64,000 nt of DNA from Histidinibacterium aquaticum. GTDB taxonomy: Bacteria; Pseudomonadota; Alphaproteobacteria; Rhodobacterales; Rhodobacteraceae. Location of the stretch: assembly GCF_008710275.1 (NCBI RefSeq), contig NZ_VYQE01000002.1, positions 186,001 to 250,000 on the forward strand, in the 5' to 3' direction. A model generated the notes under the pieces. The model ran no database searches. It saw only the letters and a program-made list of their open reading frames with translations, and was not told the origin of the DNA. The position numbers and the translations under genes were made by a program. Below, in pieces: positions 36,314 through 45,188 of the stretch; positions within the stretch are counted from its first letter, which is position 1; every line of letters begins with the position of its first letter.

Positions 36314-36993
36314 CCCCGGAGCCAGCGTGCCTCGTTCGCCTCGATGGCGGCGATGCGCTCTTCGCTCTTGGGGTGGCTCAGCATCCAGGCGGGCATGCCG
36401 CCCTTGGCGCCCGTCAGCCCCTCCAGCTTGGTGAAGAGGCTCTTCTGCGCGTCCGTGCCGATGCCGGACTTCAGCAGCAGGGCCGAGGCGTAGGCGTCGG
36501 CCTCGTACTCGTCGCTGCGCGAAAGCTTGGCGGCGAGCAGCGAGGTCAGCCCGCCCGCGATCCAGACGCCGATGCCGGGGATGATCCTGTTGAGGAACAT
36601 GGCCAGCACGGTCCGGATCGCGTTCTGGCCGGAAAAGTCGATCATCCGCCGGCGGGAGTGCCCGAGCGCGACGTGGCCCAGCTCGTGCGCGATGACGCTC
36701 GCCATCTCCTCGGCGCTGACCTCGCCCGAGCGATAGCGGTCGTAGAACCCCCGGGTGATGAAGATCCGCCCGTCGGGCGCGGCGAGCCCGTTGACGGGCG
36801 AGATTTCGTAGATGTGAACCCGGATGCGGTCGATCTCCAGCGCCCGGGCCATCCGGTCGAGCACCTTGCGCAGGCGCGGATCGGCAAGCTCGGTCGACTT
36901 GGAATCGAGTTCCCGTTTCGTCCGCCAGACGGAAAAGCGGTACATGGCCAGCGCGTAGAGCACGGCGAGCAGGATGGGGGTGACCTTCAGCAT
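36310..36993 (-). CDS. M48-family metalloprotease
   Basis: The 227-residue protein has an N-terminal membrane helix (VTPILLAVLYALAMYRFSVW), the zinc motif HELGH at residues 103-107, and a downstream acidic ligand in RSDEYEADAYASALL. Another helix near residues 120-150 (NAIRTVLAMFLNRIIPGIGVWIAGG) fits the HtpX-like group. It probably removes damaged membrane or periplasmic proteins. It is shorter than E. coli HtpX (about 290). It ends tail to tail with the VOC gene. Confidence 0.85.
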   Translation of the reverse strand: MLKVTPILLAVLYALAMYRFSVWRTKRELDSKSTELADPRLRKVLDRMARALEIDRIRVHIYEISPVNGLAAPDGRIFITRGFYDRYRSGEVSAEEMASVIAHELGHVALGHSRRRMIDFSGQNAIRTVLAMFLNRIIPGIGVWIAGGLTSLLAAKLSRSDEYEADAYASALLLKSGIGTDAQKSLFTKLEGLTGAKGGMPAWMLSHPKSEERIAAIEANEARWLRG

Positions 36994-37150
36994 GCGCCGG
37001 ATATGGGGGTCCCGGGGCTCCCGGGAAAGGTGTCACATAAAGCCCACAAATTGATCTATCGCCGGAACCGGCACGGGGGCCTGCGCTTTGTTCCTCCGTC
37101 CCTGGGTGGGCAATGGACGACGAGCAGCGTCCGGAACCGAGAGGCGAACG

Positions 37151-37318
37151 ATGACGGAGCGAGATGCGGACAGGGCCGGAATGGCCGACGGATTGCGCAA
37201 GGTGTACGGCACACCGGGCGACGTGCCCGATGCGCTTCAGGCCCTTCTGAACAAGCTGGCCGAGGCCGATCAATCGGCTGAGCGAAACTCGCGTGCGCGA
37301 GAGACGGCCCACCGCTGA
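37151..37318 (+). CDS. Small NepR-like protein (tentative)
   Basis: The 55-residue protein starts MTERDADRAGMADGLRKVYGTPGDVPDALQALLNKLAEAD. The pattern LRKVY, a loop, then P-x-x-L-x-x-LLNKL resembles the two helices by which NepR anti-sigma factors hold the general-stress sigma factor EcfG. A GGAAC at 37064-37068 and CTTT at 37086-37089, 17 bases apart, nearly match the EcfG promoter. No phyR or ecfG gene is adjacent, which is unusual for a true nepR. Confidence 0.45.
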   Translation: MTERDADRAGMADGLRKVYGTPGDVPDALQALLNKLAEADQSAERNSRARETAHR

Positions 37319-37334
37319 GGCCGACCGGAGCGGC

Positions 37335-38522
37335 TCACTTCCTGAGCCGCTTCATTCCCCGATCGAGACCGTCGAGCGTCATGGGAACCATGCGCTCGTC
37401 TCCCATGATCTCGCGGATCATCTGGATTGACTGCGTCCAGCCCCAGTGCTCCTCCGGCACCGGGTTGATCCAGAGGTGCTGCGGCCACTGGTCGCGCGCC
37501 CGTTCAAGCCAGACCTGGCCCGCCTCGCGGTTCCAGTGCTCGTTGGCGCCGCCGGGCAGGGCGATCTCGTAGGGGCTCATTGAGGCGTCGCCGACGAAGA
37601 TGCAGACCCACTCCGGCCCGTAGCCGTGCAGCAGGTCCCAGGTCGGGGTCTGCTGTGTCCAGCGCCTCCGGTTGTCGCGCCAGACGCCCTCGTAGAGACA
37701 GTTGTGGAAGTAGAAGGTCTCGAGGTGCCGGAACTCCGACCGCGCCGCCGAGAAGAGGTCCTCCACCATGGAGACATGCGGGTCCATCGAGCCGCCCACG
37801 TCGAGGAAGAGCAGCACCTTCGCCGCGTTCTGCCGCTCGGGCCGGGTCTTCACGTCGAGGTAGCCCTGCCGCGCCGTCTCGCGGATCGTGCCCTCGAGGT
37901 CGAGCTCTTCCTCCGCCCCCTCGCGCGCCCAGCGGCGCAGGCGCTTGAGCGCGACCTTGATGTTGCGCGTGCCGATCTCCCGGTCGCCGTCGAGATTGCG
38001 GAACTCGCGCCGGTCCCAAACCTTCACCGCGCGGCGGTGGCGGCTCTCGTCCTGACCGATACGGACGCCCTCGGGGTTATAGCCGTAGGCGCCGAAGGGC
38101 GAGGTCCCGGCGGTGCCGATCCACTTCGATCCGCCCTGGTGCCGGCCTTCCTGCTCATTCAGCCGTTCGCGCAGCGTCTCCATCAGCTTGTCGAAGCCGC
38201 CGAGGCTCTCGATCTCGGCCATCTCCTCGGGCGAGAGGTGTTTCTCCGCCTGCTTTCGCAGCCAGTCCTCGGGCAGGTCCAGGGCCTCCAGCACCTCGTC
38301 GAGGCTCAGGTCCTGCGCCCCGGCGAAGGCCGCCGAGAAGGCGCGGTCGAAGCGGTCGATGTGCCGCTCGTCCTTCACCAGCGCCGCGCGCGCGAGGTAG
38401 TAGAAGCCCTCCACGTCGTAGAGGACCACGCCCGTTCTCAGGGCGGCGAGGAAGTCGAGATGCTCGCGCAGGCTGACCGGGACCTTGTGGTCGCGCAGGG
38501 CCTGGAAGAAGGGCAGGAACAT
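37335..38522 (-). CDS. von Willebrand factor A domain protein, CoxE-like
   Basis: The 395-residue protein has an N-terminal helical part (MFLPFFQALRDHKVPVSLREHLDFLAALRTG) and a C-terminal vWA domain with the metal site DVGGSM (near residue 245). Proteins of this type work with MoxR ATPases in assembling or activating metalloenzymes. The MoxR gene at 40818 is nearby on the same strand. No signal peptide is visible, so it is cytoplasmic. The exact target is unknown. Confidence 0.85.
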   Translation of the reverse strand: MFLPFFQALRDHKVPVSLREHLDFLAALRTGVVLYDVEGFYYLARAALVKDERHIDRFDRAFSAAFAGAQDLSLDEVLEALDLPEDWLRKQAEKHLSPEEMAEIESLGGFDKLMETLRERLNEQEGRHQGGSKWIGTAGTSPFGAYGYNPEGVRIGQDESRHRRAVKVWDRREFRNLDGDREIGTRNIKVALKRLRRWAREGAEEELDLEGTIRETARQGYLDVKTRPERQNAAKVLLFLDVGGSMDPHVSMVEDLFSAARSEFRHLETFYFHNCLYEGVWRDNRRRWTQQTPTWDLLHGYGPEWVCIFVGDASMSPYEIALPGGANEHWNREAGQVWLERARDQWPQHLWINPVPEEHWGWTQSIQMIREIMGDERMVPMTLDGLDRGMKRLRK

Positions 38523-38528
38523 GCCCGG

Positions 38529-38699
38529 TCAGGTATAGCTGCGCTCGATGAAGACCAGAACGAAGAGCCCCACGATCCCGAGGATCATGGCGCCAACGGC
38601 GGCCCACTGCAGGATGTCGGCGCGCTTGCCGCCCTGCCGCCGCGCGGCGAGGGCGCCCAGCAGGGCGCCGATCACGAGGCCGCCGAAAGGATAGATCAT
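38529..38699 (-). CDS. Small membrane protein, unknown
   Basis: The 56-residue frame (MIYPFGGLVIGALLGALAAR...) has two predicted helices, one at each end, around a basic loop (RRQGGKRADIL), and ends FIERSYT. It sits just 6 bases ahead of the vWA gene and 22 bases after the DUF2927 gene on the same strand, so it is likely part of their transcript. No family recognised. Confidence 0.6.
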   Translation of the reverse strand: MIYPFGGLVIGALLGALAARRQGGKRADILQWAAVGAMILGIVGLFVLVFIERSYT

Positions 38700-38721
38700 C
38701 GCGCGCTCCCCGGGCTGCGGG

Positions 38722-40074
38722 TCAGAGGGCGGAGGCGGGTCTCAAGGCGGCAATCTCGCGCTGCCGGGCCCGCACCTCCGCGTCGGAGCCGAAGCCGTAG
38801 CGCGCCCAGCGGAGGCTGTCCAGACGGGTCTCCCGTGCCGCGTCGAACTGCCCCGTGAGCTCTAGCCCCTCGGCCCGGAACATCATCAGCGTGGCGAGCA
38901 GGGCCGCGTTCTCGTGCGCCCGCGCCACCGGGATCGCGGGCTCCACGAGATCGAGCACTGCCTGTCCATTGCCGCCCCTGAGCTCGAAGGCCGCGAGCTG
39001 GACCGCGACGTGCGCGGCGTGGATCCGGGTCAGCGAGCTGCCCGAGTAGGCGCGCGCCGAGGCGGTGAAGGCCGCGTGGGCCGCGTTGCCGTCGTGGCCC
39101 ACCATGAGGCGCCCGTAGGCATAGTGCGCGAAGCCCTCGCGCGCCCCGGTCCAGCCGAAGGCGCGGGCCATGTCGACGGCCCGCGAGGCGGCGGCGCGGC
39201 GGGTTCCGGGGGTGGCGTCGCTCGACAGCGCCGTCTGCATCGCCTGGACCCAGTCCTGGCTCACCCCGCCGCCCGCGCCGCGCCCGCCGGCCTCGCCCGC
39301 CGGGTTGAGCCGGGCGAGCACCGCCGGCAGCCGGGCCTGGACCTGCGCGCGGCTCATGCCGTTGCGCAGTTCGGGGGCGTAGTAGGTGCGAAGCACCAGC
39401 ATGTCGAAGCCGGTGAGAACGGCGTGGATGTTGTCGTCGTTGAAGACCGAATCCGGCAGCCGGTAGAGGTCGTTGAGCGGCCCCAGAGCCTGCGCCAGCT
39501 CCTCGTGCAGGCAGTCGCGGATCTCCTGCGGGGCCGCGTCCGAGGGCACGAAGATCGCCGCCCGGTCGCGCCGGGTCAGGGTCGTCCAGTCGACCTGCGG
39601 CGAGCGCCGCGCGGCGGAGAACTCCGCCCAAGAGGAGACGCGCGGCACAACGAAGCAGGCGGCGCGCGGTACCGCGCGGCGCAGCGTGGCCGAGGGCACG
39701 GCCTCCACGGTGATCGAGGCCGCGCCGCCCGAAGGGGCGGGCCCGATCTCGATGCCCGCCTCGCGCCGCAACCGGCCCAGCAGCGCCGAGAGATCGGTCG
39801 AAAGCGAGGCCGGGGCGCGGCCGGTCACCCGGACGGTGATCGGCTCCTCGAAGCGGGTGAGGGTGGGCACCGACCGCCCGCTCTCCATCCGGAAGGCAAG
39901 GTCGAGGAAATCCCGCGAGATCTCGGCGTTCGAGCGCAGCGGGGCCCGGGCAGGGGCCCCGGCGAAGCCCTGCATCGGCGGCAGCGCGGCGTCGGTGCCG
40001 GGCGCGCGGGTCGGCGTCTCGACCGGTGCGCAGGAGGCCAGCAGAAGGGCGGCGGTCAGGAGGGCGCGACGCAT
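38722..40074 (-). CDS. DUF2927 lipoprotein
   Basis: The 450-residue protein begins MRRALLTAALLLASC, a lipoprotein signal with lipobox LASC. The middle contains DCLHEELAQALGPLNDLYRLPDSVFNDDNIHAVLTGFDMLVLRTYY, the DUF2927 signature whose HE pair hints at a zinc peptidase-like fold. The C-terminal half is alanine-rich and helical, resembling tetratricopeptide-like repeats. I chose ATG 40074 because the signal peptide starts there. The function is unknown. Confidence 0.8.
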   Translation of the reverse strand: MRRALLTAALLLASCAPVETPTRAPGTDAALPPMQGFAGAPARAPLRSNAEISRDFLDLAFRMESGRSVPTLTRFEEPITVRVTGRAPASLSTDLSALLGRLRREAGIEIGPAPSGGAASITVEAVPSATLRRAVPRAACFVVPRVSSWAEFSAARRSPQVDWTTLTRRDRAAIFVPSDAAPQEIRDCLHEELAQALGPLNDLYRLPDSVFNDDNIHAVLTGFDMLVLRTYYAPELRNGMSRAQVQARLPAVLARLNPAGEAGGRGAGGGVSQDWVQAMQTALSSDATPGTRRAAASRAVDMARAFGWTGAREGFAHYAYGRLMVGHDGNAAHAAFTASARAYSGSSLTRIHAAHVAVQLAAFELRGGNGQAVLDLVEPAIPVARAHENAALLATLMMFRAEGLELTGQFDAARETRLDSLRWARYGFGSDAEVRARQREIAALRPASAL

Positions 40075-40078
40075 GGGC

Positions 40079-40534
40079 TCAGGGCCTGTCGTACTTGATG
40101 AAGGGCGAGAGCGTTCCGATCCGGTCATAGAGCCTGCGCGCTTCGTGGTTGAAGTCCTGAGTCATCCAGTTGACGCGCGGCGACCCGGCGGCATCCGCCT
40201 CGGCGTAGACCGCCTCGATCAGCGCCCGGCCCACGCCGCGTCCGCGCGCCTCCGGGACGGCGTAGAGATCCTGCAGGTAGCAGGCGTCCTCGACCCGCCA
40301 GCAGTGGCGGTGAAAGATGTAGTGCACGAGGCCGACCGGGCGTTCGCCGTCCAGCGCGAGCCGTGCGTGCATCGGCTCGTCCTCCGACAGCAGGCGCGCG
40401 AAGGTGGTCCGGTAGACCTCCTCGGCCACGCGCGTTTCATAGAACTCCAGGTAGGCCGTCCAGAGCCCGCGCCACTCCGCCTCGTCGGCGGCGGTCAGCG
40501 GGCGGATCCCGACCGGCTCGTTTGCCTCGGTCAC
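40079..40534 (-). CDS. GNAT-family N-acetyltransferase
   Basis: The 151-residue protein has the acetyl-CoA loop in LQDLYAVPEARGRGVGRALIEAVYAEAD and a C-terminal VNWMTQDFNHEARRLYDRIGTLSPFIKYDR, as in small-molecule or peptide acetyltransferases. The start is the GTG at 40534 with GAAGGAGAG upstream. It lies 4 bases from the DUF2927 gene. Substrate unknown. Confidence 0.85.
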   Translation of the reverse strand: MTEANEPVGIRPLTAADEAEWRGLWTAYLEFYETRVAEEVYRTTFARLLSEDEPMHARLALDGERPVGLVHYIFHRHCWRVEDACYLQDLYAVPEARGRGVGRALIEAVYAEADAAGSPRVNWMTQDFNHEARRLYDRIGTLSPFIKYDRP

Positions 40535-40728
40535 ACCGCTCTCCTTCTTCGTCCGGTCCGGCCTGCCAGCGGACCCCGGCCTTTTCGGGGCCCCGCCGGG
40601 GCGGTTGCCGGGCCCGGATGCGCGCCTTTTGCGGCATTCCAACCCGGGACGGTCGCGATTTCACCCGGTTTCGCCACAACCGCCGGACGAGCGTCCACAA
40701 CCGTGGCCCGGAAGGCGCACCGCCCCCG

Positions 40729-40803
40729 TCTTCTGGGGCGAAATATCCCGGGGGAGACGCCCCCGGGGCACCGGGGGCGGCGGGGGGCAGCGCCCCCCCC
40801 CTG
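40729..40803 (-). repeat. GC-rich intergenic repeat, copy E (minus orientation)
   Basis: Read on the minus strand, it has GGGGGGGGCGCTGCCCCCC and CCCCGGGGGCG hairpin parts and ends CCCCCGGGATATTTCGCCCCAGAAGA. The tail matches copies A to D. It lies between the MoxR gene and the acetyltransferase gene. Confidence 0.65.
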
Positions 40804-40817
40804 GGCGACGCGGCCGC

Positions 40818-41657
<840 letters not shown>

Positions 41658-41846
41658 GGCAGATCCTTCCGATGTGAGTTTGTCAAGCCATACCTACAGC
41701 TTGCAGGGCATGCTTCAACTGTTCTCCACGCTTATTTGGGGGGGTGACAGCGGGCAGCTTCGCGAGTAAAGGGTGCGCTCAGAAGGGGACGCCGCATGAC
41801 TGGTTACCTGCACAAGCCAGACCACGGCGAGGCAAGGGATAACAAG

Positions 41847-42269
41847 ATGAAGGCCGAGGTTTTCCTCCCGGACGATTATCGTCCCGCCGAAGATGAACCG
41901 TTCATGAACGATCGCCAGCTCGAGTACTTCCGCCGGAAGCTGCTCACCTGGAAGGCCGACATTCTCGAGGACAGCCGCGACACCATCGAGGGGATGAAGG
42001 ACGGGACCCGCAACATTCCCGACATCGCCGACCGCGCCTCGGAGGAGACCGACCGCGCGCTCGAGCTGCGCACGCGGGATCGCCAGCGCAAGCTGGTCTC
42101 CAAGATCGACGCCGCGCTGCGGCGGATCGAGGAGGGCGAGTACGGCTACTGCGAGATAACCGGCGAGCCGATCTCGCTGAAACGGCTCGACGCCCGCCCG
42201 ATCGCGACCATGAGCCTCGAGGCGCAGGAGCGTCACGAGCGCCGCGAGAAGGTTCACCGGGACGACTGA
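41847..42269 (+). CDS. dksA: DksA-type RNA polymerase-binding protein with reduced zinc finger
   Basis: The 140-residue protein has the DksA coiled coil with the tip motif DIADRA (residues 59-64, fitting DxxDxA), which enters the RNA polymerase secondary channel and works with ppGpp. The C-terminal globular part has just one of the four zinc cysteines (C102 in EYGYCEITGE); the others are T, S and A. I took the ATG at 41847 (MKAEVFLPDD), common in this group; an ATG at 41796 would add 17 residues. Reduced-cysteine DksA proteins are known. Confidence 0.88.
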   Translation: MKAEVFLPDDYRPAEDEPFMNDRQLEYFRRKLLTWKADILEDSRDTIEGMKDGTRNIPDIADRASEETDRALELRTRDRQRKLVSKIDAALRRIEEGEYGYCEITGEPISLKRLDARPIATMSLEAQERHERREKVHRDD

Positions 42270-42270
42270 G

Positions 42271-43386
42271 GTGACCGTCGCCGTCATAGGCGGCGGTATC
42301 GGCGGGCTCGCGGTCGCGGCGGCGGTCGCGCGCCGCGGGGCCGGGGTCACACTCTTCGAACAGGCGCCGGAACTCACCGAGATCGGCGCCGGCATCCAGA
42401 TCACGCCGAACGGCGGGCGCGTCCTCGACGCGCTCGGCCTCGCCGACGAGGCCGCCCGGCGCGGCATCGCCGCCGAGGCGGTCGAGCCCATGGACGGGCT
42501 CACCGGCAAGCCGGTCGCCCGCTTCGACCTGACGGGCCTCGAGGGGCCGCCCTACCGCTTCTTCCATCGCTCCGACCTGATCGACATGCTCGCAGGGGCC
42601 GCGCGTGCGGCCGGGGTCGAGATCCGGCTCGGCGCGCGGATCGCCGAGGTCGCGCCCGACGGCAGCTTCGCCGTGGACGGGGAGACGGTCCGGCCCGACC
42701 TCACGGTGGGCGCGGACGGGATCCGCTCGGTCGTCCGCCCGGTCCTGAACGGCGCCGACACGCCCTTCTTCACCGGCCAGGTGGCCTGGCGCGCCGTGGT
42801 GGCGGCCGAGGCGCCGCCCGCCGCGCGGATCTGGATGGCCCCGGGCCAGCACGTCGTCAGCTACCCGCTCCCGGGCGGGCGGGTGAATCTCGTGGCCGTG
42901 CAGGAACGGCGCGAATGGACCGAGGAAGGATGGCATCACGCCGCCGACCCGGGCGACCTGCGCCATGCCTTTCGCCACTTCTCCGGCCGGGTCCGGGGGC
43001 TGCTGTCGCACGTCGACCGCGTGCGGGTCTGGGGCCTCTTCCGACATCCGGTGGCCGGCACCTGGGCGCGGGACGGCCTGGCGCTGCTGGGCGACGCGGC
43101 GCATCCGACGCTGCCCTTCCTGGCGCAGGGCGCGAATCTCGCGCTCGAGGATGCCTGGTGCCTGGCGCGGGCCTGGGAAGAGGACCGGCTCGATGGCTAC
43201 GGGGCGGATCGCGCCCCGCGCGTCCGTCGTGCCGTCGCGGCGGCGGAGGCCAACGCGCGGAACTATCACCTGCGGGGACCCGCGCGCCTTGCCGGGCTGG
43301 GGGCGGTCAAGGCGGTCGGGCTGCTTGCCCCGCGCCGGTTCCTTGCGCGGCTCGACTGGCTCTACGGCCACGACGTGACGGCCTGA
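42271..43386 (+). CDS. FAD-dependent monooxygenase, salicylate-hydroxylase-like
   Basis: The 371-residue flavoprotein has the dinucleotide motif VIGGGIGGLAVAAAVARRGAGVTLFEQ at the N terminus, the DG motif VGADGIRSVVR near residue 150 and the GD motif LALLGDAAHPTLPFLAQGANLALEDA near residue 275. It belongs to the group that hydroxylates aromatic compounds with NAD(P)H and oxygen. The start is the GTG at 42271, one base after the dksA stop. Substrate unknown. Confidence 0.9.
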   Translation: MTVAVIGGGIGGLAVAAAVARRGAGVTLFEQAPELTEIGAGIQITPNGGRVLDALGLADEAARRGIAAEAVEPMDGLTGKPVARFDLTGLEGPPYRFFHRSDLIDMLAGAARAAGVEIRLGARIAEVAPDGSFAVDGETVRPDLTVGADGIRSVVRPVLNGADTPFFTGQVAWRAVVAAEAPPAARIWMAPGQHVVSYPLPGGRVNLVAVQERREWTEEGWHHAADPGDLRHAFRHFSGRVRGLLSHVDRVRVWGLFRHPVAGTWARDGLALLGDAAHPTLPFLAQGANLALEDAWCLARAWEEDRLDGYGADRAPRVRRAVAAAEANARNYHLRGPARLAGLGAVKAVGLLAPRRFLARLDWLYGHDVTA

Positions 43387-43428
43387 GCGTCCAAATTTGG
43401 ACGCTCCGTCAAGTCATTGAAATCGTGT
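43387..43428. repeat. Copy 2 of the palindrome-based intergenic element
   Basis: GCGTCCAAATTTGGACGC at 43387-43404 is a perfect 18-base palindrome, directly after the monooxygenase stop. It is followed by GTCAA and TTGAAATCGTG in the same order and spacing as at 1185-1226. Confidence 0.65.
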
Positions 43429-43439
43429 GAATTTGGAGA

Positions 43440-43505
43440 GAAAGGCCCTTCGAAGGGCCTTTCAGCGATCTTGCAAGGTCGCTCCAAGCCGCTTCGAAGC
43501 GGCTT
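43440..43505. terminator. Three palindromes in tandem between convergent genes
   Basis: A perfect 24-base palindrome centred on CCTTCGAAGG lies at 43440-43463, a near-perfect 20-base hairpin AGCGATCTTGCAAGGTCGCT at 43464-43483, and a perfect 20-base palindrome AAGCCGCTTCGAAGCGGCTT at 43486-43505. They stand between the stop codons of the monooxygenase (43386) and the glycosyltransferase (43511), so bidirectional termination is the likeliest role. Confidence 0.6.
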
Positions 43506-43510
43506 GCCGC

Positions 43511-44335
43511 TCAGAGGCCAAAGGCGCGCAGAATCTCCTCGCGTTCGGCGGGATCGGTGATCTCGTTCGCGTCGAGGTAACCCAGGCGCTGCTCCAGCTT
43601 GCCGCGGCGCTCGATCATGTTCTCGCCGTGACCCACCATGTAGAGACCCGCGGCGAAGGGGATCGGCTCCAGCGGGCGGCCCCAGTCCTCGCAGATGCCG
43701 GCGACCTGGGTATGCGAGCGGTGCTCGTAGAGCAGGCGGGCGTCGAGCCGATGCTCCCGGAAGTCGGCGTAGACCGCGGCGGAGGAGCCGCAGGTCTTGT
43801 GAAAGGGGCGTTCCGGCGGGAAGAGCGGCGCGAGACGGCGGGTGCCCGCATGCACGAAGTAGCCCCGGTCGATGAGGTAGCCGCGTCCGTTGTGACCCTT
43901 GCGGATGTGCGCGACCACGTCGGGGTGCAGGATGTCGTCGGCGTCGTGCTGCATGTAGTAGAGGTCGCGCCGCACGGTCCGCGCGACCTGCGCGATCAGC
44001 TGGCGGCGCTTGTCGCCCTTGTCGTAGAACTTGTCTCCGACCTTCGCCTCGATGAAGTCGATCCGGTCGTCCTCCGGCAGCGCCGGGCGGTCCTGGCCGC
44101 AGATCACGGCGCGCCAGTTCGGGTCGCTCTGGCGCCGGAAGGCCTCCAGCGTGCCGCGAAGGTTCTCCTCCACCCGCGCCCAGTCCGAGGCGCGGCGGCG
44201 CGAGACGAGGGGCAGGGCGAAGAGCACGAGCGGATCGTCGGAGGGCTCGGCCTCGGGCCGGCGCCAGCGCCAGAGGCGCGCGCGCCACCGGCCCTGGGTC
44301 CGGGTCTTGCCCTGGAGCACCCGGAGCAGGCTCAT
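43511..44335 (-). CDS. Glycosyltransferase, GT-A fold
   Basis: The 274-residue protein looks like a family A glycosyltransferase: LVLFALPLVSRRRASDWARVEENLRGTLEAFRRQ at the N terminus and the DxD-type metal motif in YYMQHDADDILHPDVV near residue 140. A basic N-terminal part (QGRWRARLWRWRR) may help it attach to the membrane. It might add a sugar to lipopolysaccharide or a surface polymer. The start overlaps the stop of exonuclease III (44332-44335). Confidence 0.75.
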   Translation of the reverse strand: MSLLRVLQGKTRTQGRWRARLWRWRRPEAEPSDDPLVLFALPLVSRRRASDWARVEENLRGTLEAFRRQSDPNWRAVICGQDRPALPEDDRIDFIEAKVGDKFYDKGDKRRQLIAQVARTVRRDLYYMQHDADDILHPDVVAHIRKGHNGRGYLIDRGYFVHAGTRRLAPLFPPERPFHKTCGSSAAVYADFREHRLDARLLYEHRSHTQVAGICEDWGRPLEPIPFAAGLYMVGHGENMIERRGKLEQRLGYLDANEITDPAEREEILRAFGL

Positions 44336-45111
44336 GCCTCGAGGTCGACCACCACCGGAACGTGGTCCGAGGGCTTCTCGCGCCCGCGCAGCTCGCTCAC
44401 GACCTCGACGTCGCGCAGCAGGTCGGCGGCCTGCGGGGTCAGCAGGACGTGGTCGATGCGGATGCCGTCGTTCCGGTTCCAGGCCCCGGCCTGGTAGTCC
44501 CAGAAGGTGTAGACGCCCGGCGACCGGGTCCGCGCGCGCAGCGCCTCGGTGAAGCCAAGGTTCACCACCTTGCGAAAGGCTTCGCGCGTCTGCGGCAGGA
44601 AGAGCGCGTCGGTCTCCCACTTCTCCGGCTTCGCGGCGTCCTCGGGTTGCGGGATCACGTTGTAGTCGCCGGCCATGAGCGCCGGCTCCTCGGCGGCCAG
44701 AAGCTCTTCTGCGCGGCGGCGCAGACGCTCCATCCAGGCGAGCTTGTAGTCGTACTTCGGCCCCGGCGCCGGGTTGCCGTTCGGCAGGTAGAGGCCGCAG
44801 ACGCGGATCGCCCGCTCGCCCGTGACCGTAGCCTCGATCCAGCGGGACTGCTCGTCACTCTCGTCGCCGGGCAGGCCGCGGCTGACGTCCTCGAGCGGGA
44901 GCTTCGACAGGATGGCGACCCCGTTGAACCCCTTCTGACCGTGCACCGCGACGTTGTAGCCGCGGTCCTCGAAGAGCTCGGAGGGGAAATTCTCGTTGAC
45001 CGACTTGATCTCCTGCAGGAGCACGACGTCGACATCGCTCTCGTCCAGCCAGTCGCAGAGCGCCTGGTGACGGGCCTTGATGCCGTTGATGTTGAAGGTG
45101 GCGATTTTCAT
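44332..45111 (-). CDS. xthA: Exodeoxyribonuclease III
   Basis: The 259-residue DNA-repair enzyme of the exonuclease III/AP-endonuclease family starts MKIATFNINGIKARHQALCDWL and has DVVLLQEIKS (metal-binding Glu), MAGDYNVIPQPED, WDYQAGAWNRNDGIRIDHVLLT and SDHVPVVVDL (catalytic His). It cuts at abasic sites and degrades duplex DNA from 3' ends. Length is normal. It is followed by the glycosyltransferase gene with a four-base overlap. Confidence 0.95.
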   Translation of the reverse strand: MKIATFNINGIKARHQALCDWLDESDVDVVLLQEIKSVNENFPSELFEDRGYNVAVHGQKGFNGVAILSKLPLEDVSRGLPGDESDEQSRWIEATVTGERAIRVCGLYLPNGNPAPGPKYDYKLAWMERLRRRAEELLAAEEPALMAGDYNVIPQPEDAAKPEKWETDALFLPQTREAFRKVVNLGFTEALRARTRSPGVYTFWDYQAGAWNRNDGIRIDHVLLTPQAADLLRDVEVVSELRGREKPSDHVPVVVDLEA

Positions 45112-45130
45112 GGCGCGACCATGCCGCAGG

Positions 45131-45163
45131 CAAAGAAAAAGGGCCAGCCCGAAGGCCGGCCCT
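45131..45163 (-). terminator. Rho-independent terminator for the minus-strand gene at 45189
   Basis: On the minus strand GGGCCGGCC, loop TTCG, GGCTGGCCC is followed by TTTTTCTTT. The stem is nine pairs with one wobble. It ends the 45189-45599 gene and separates it from xthA. Confidence 0.85.
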
Positions 45164-45188
45164 CTGTCCGTCAGATGACGATGGACGC

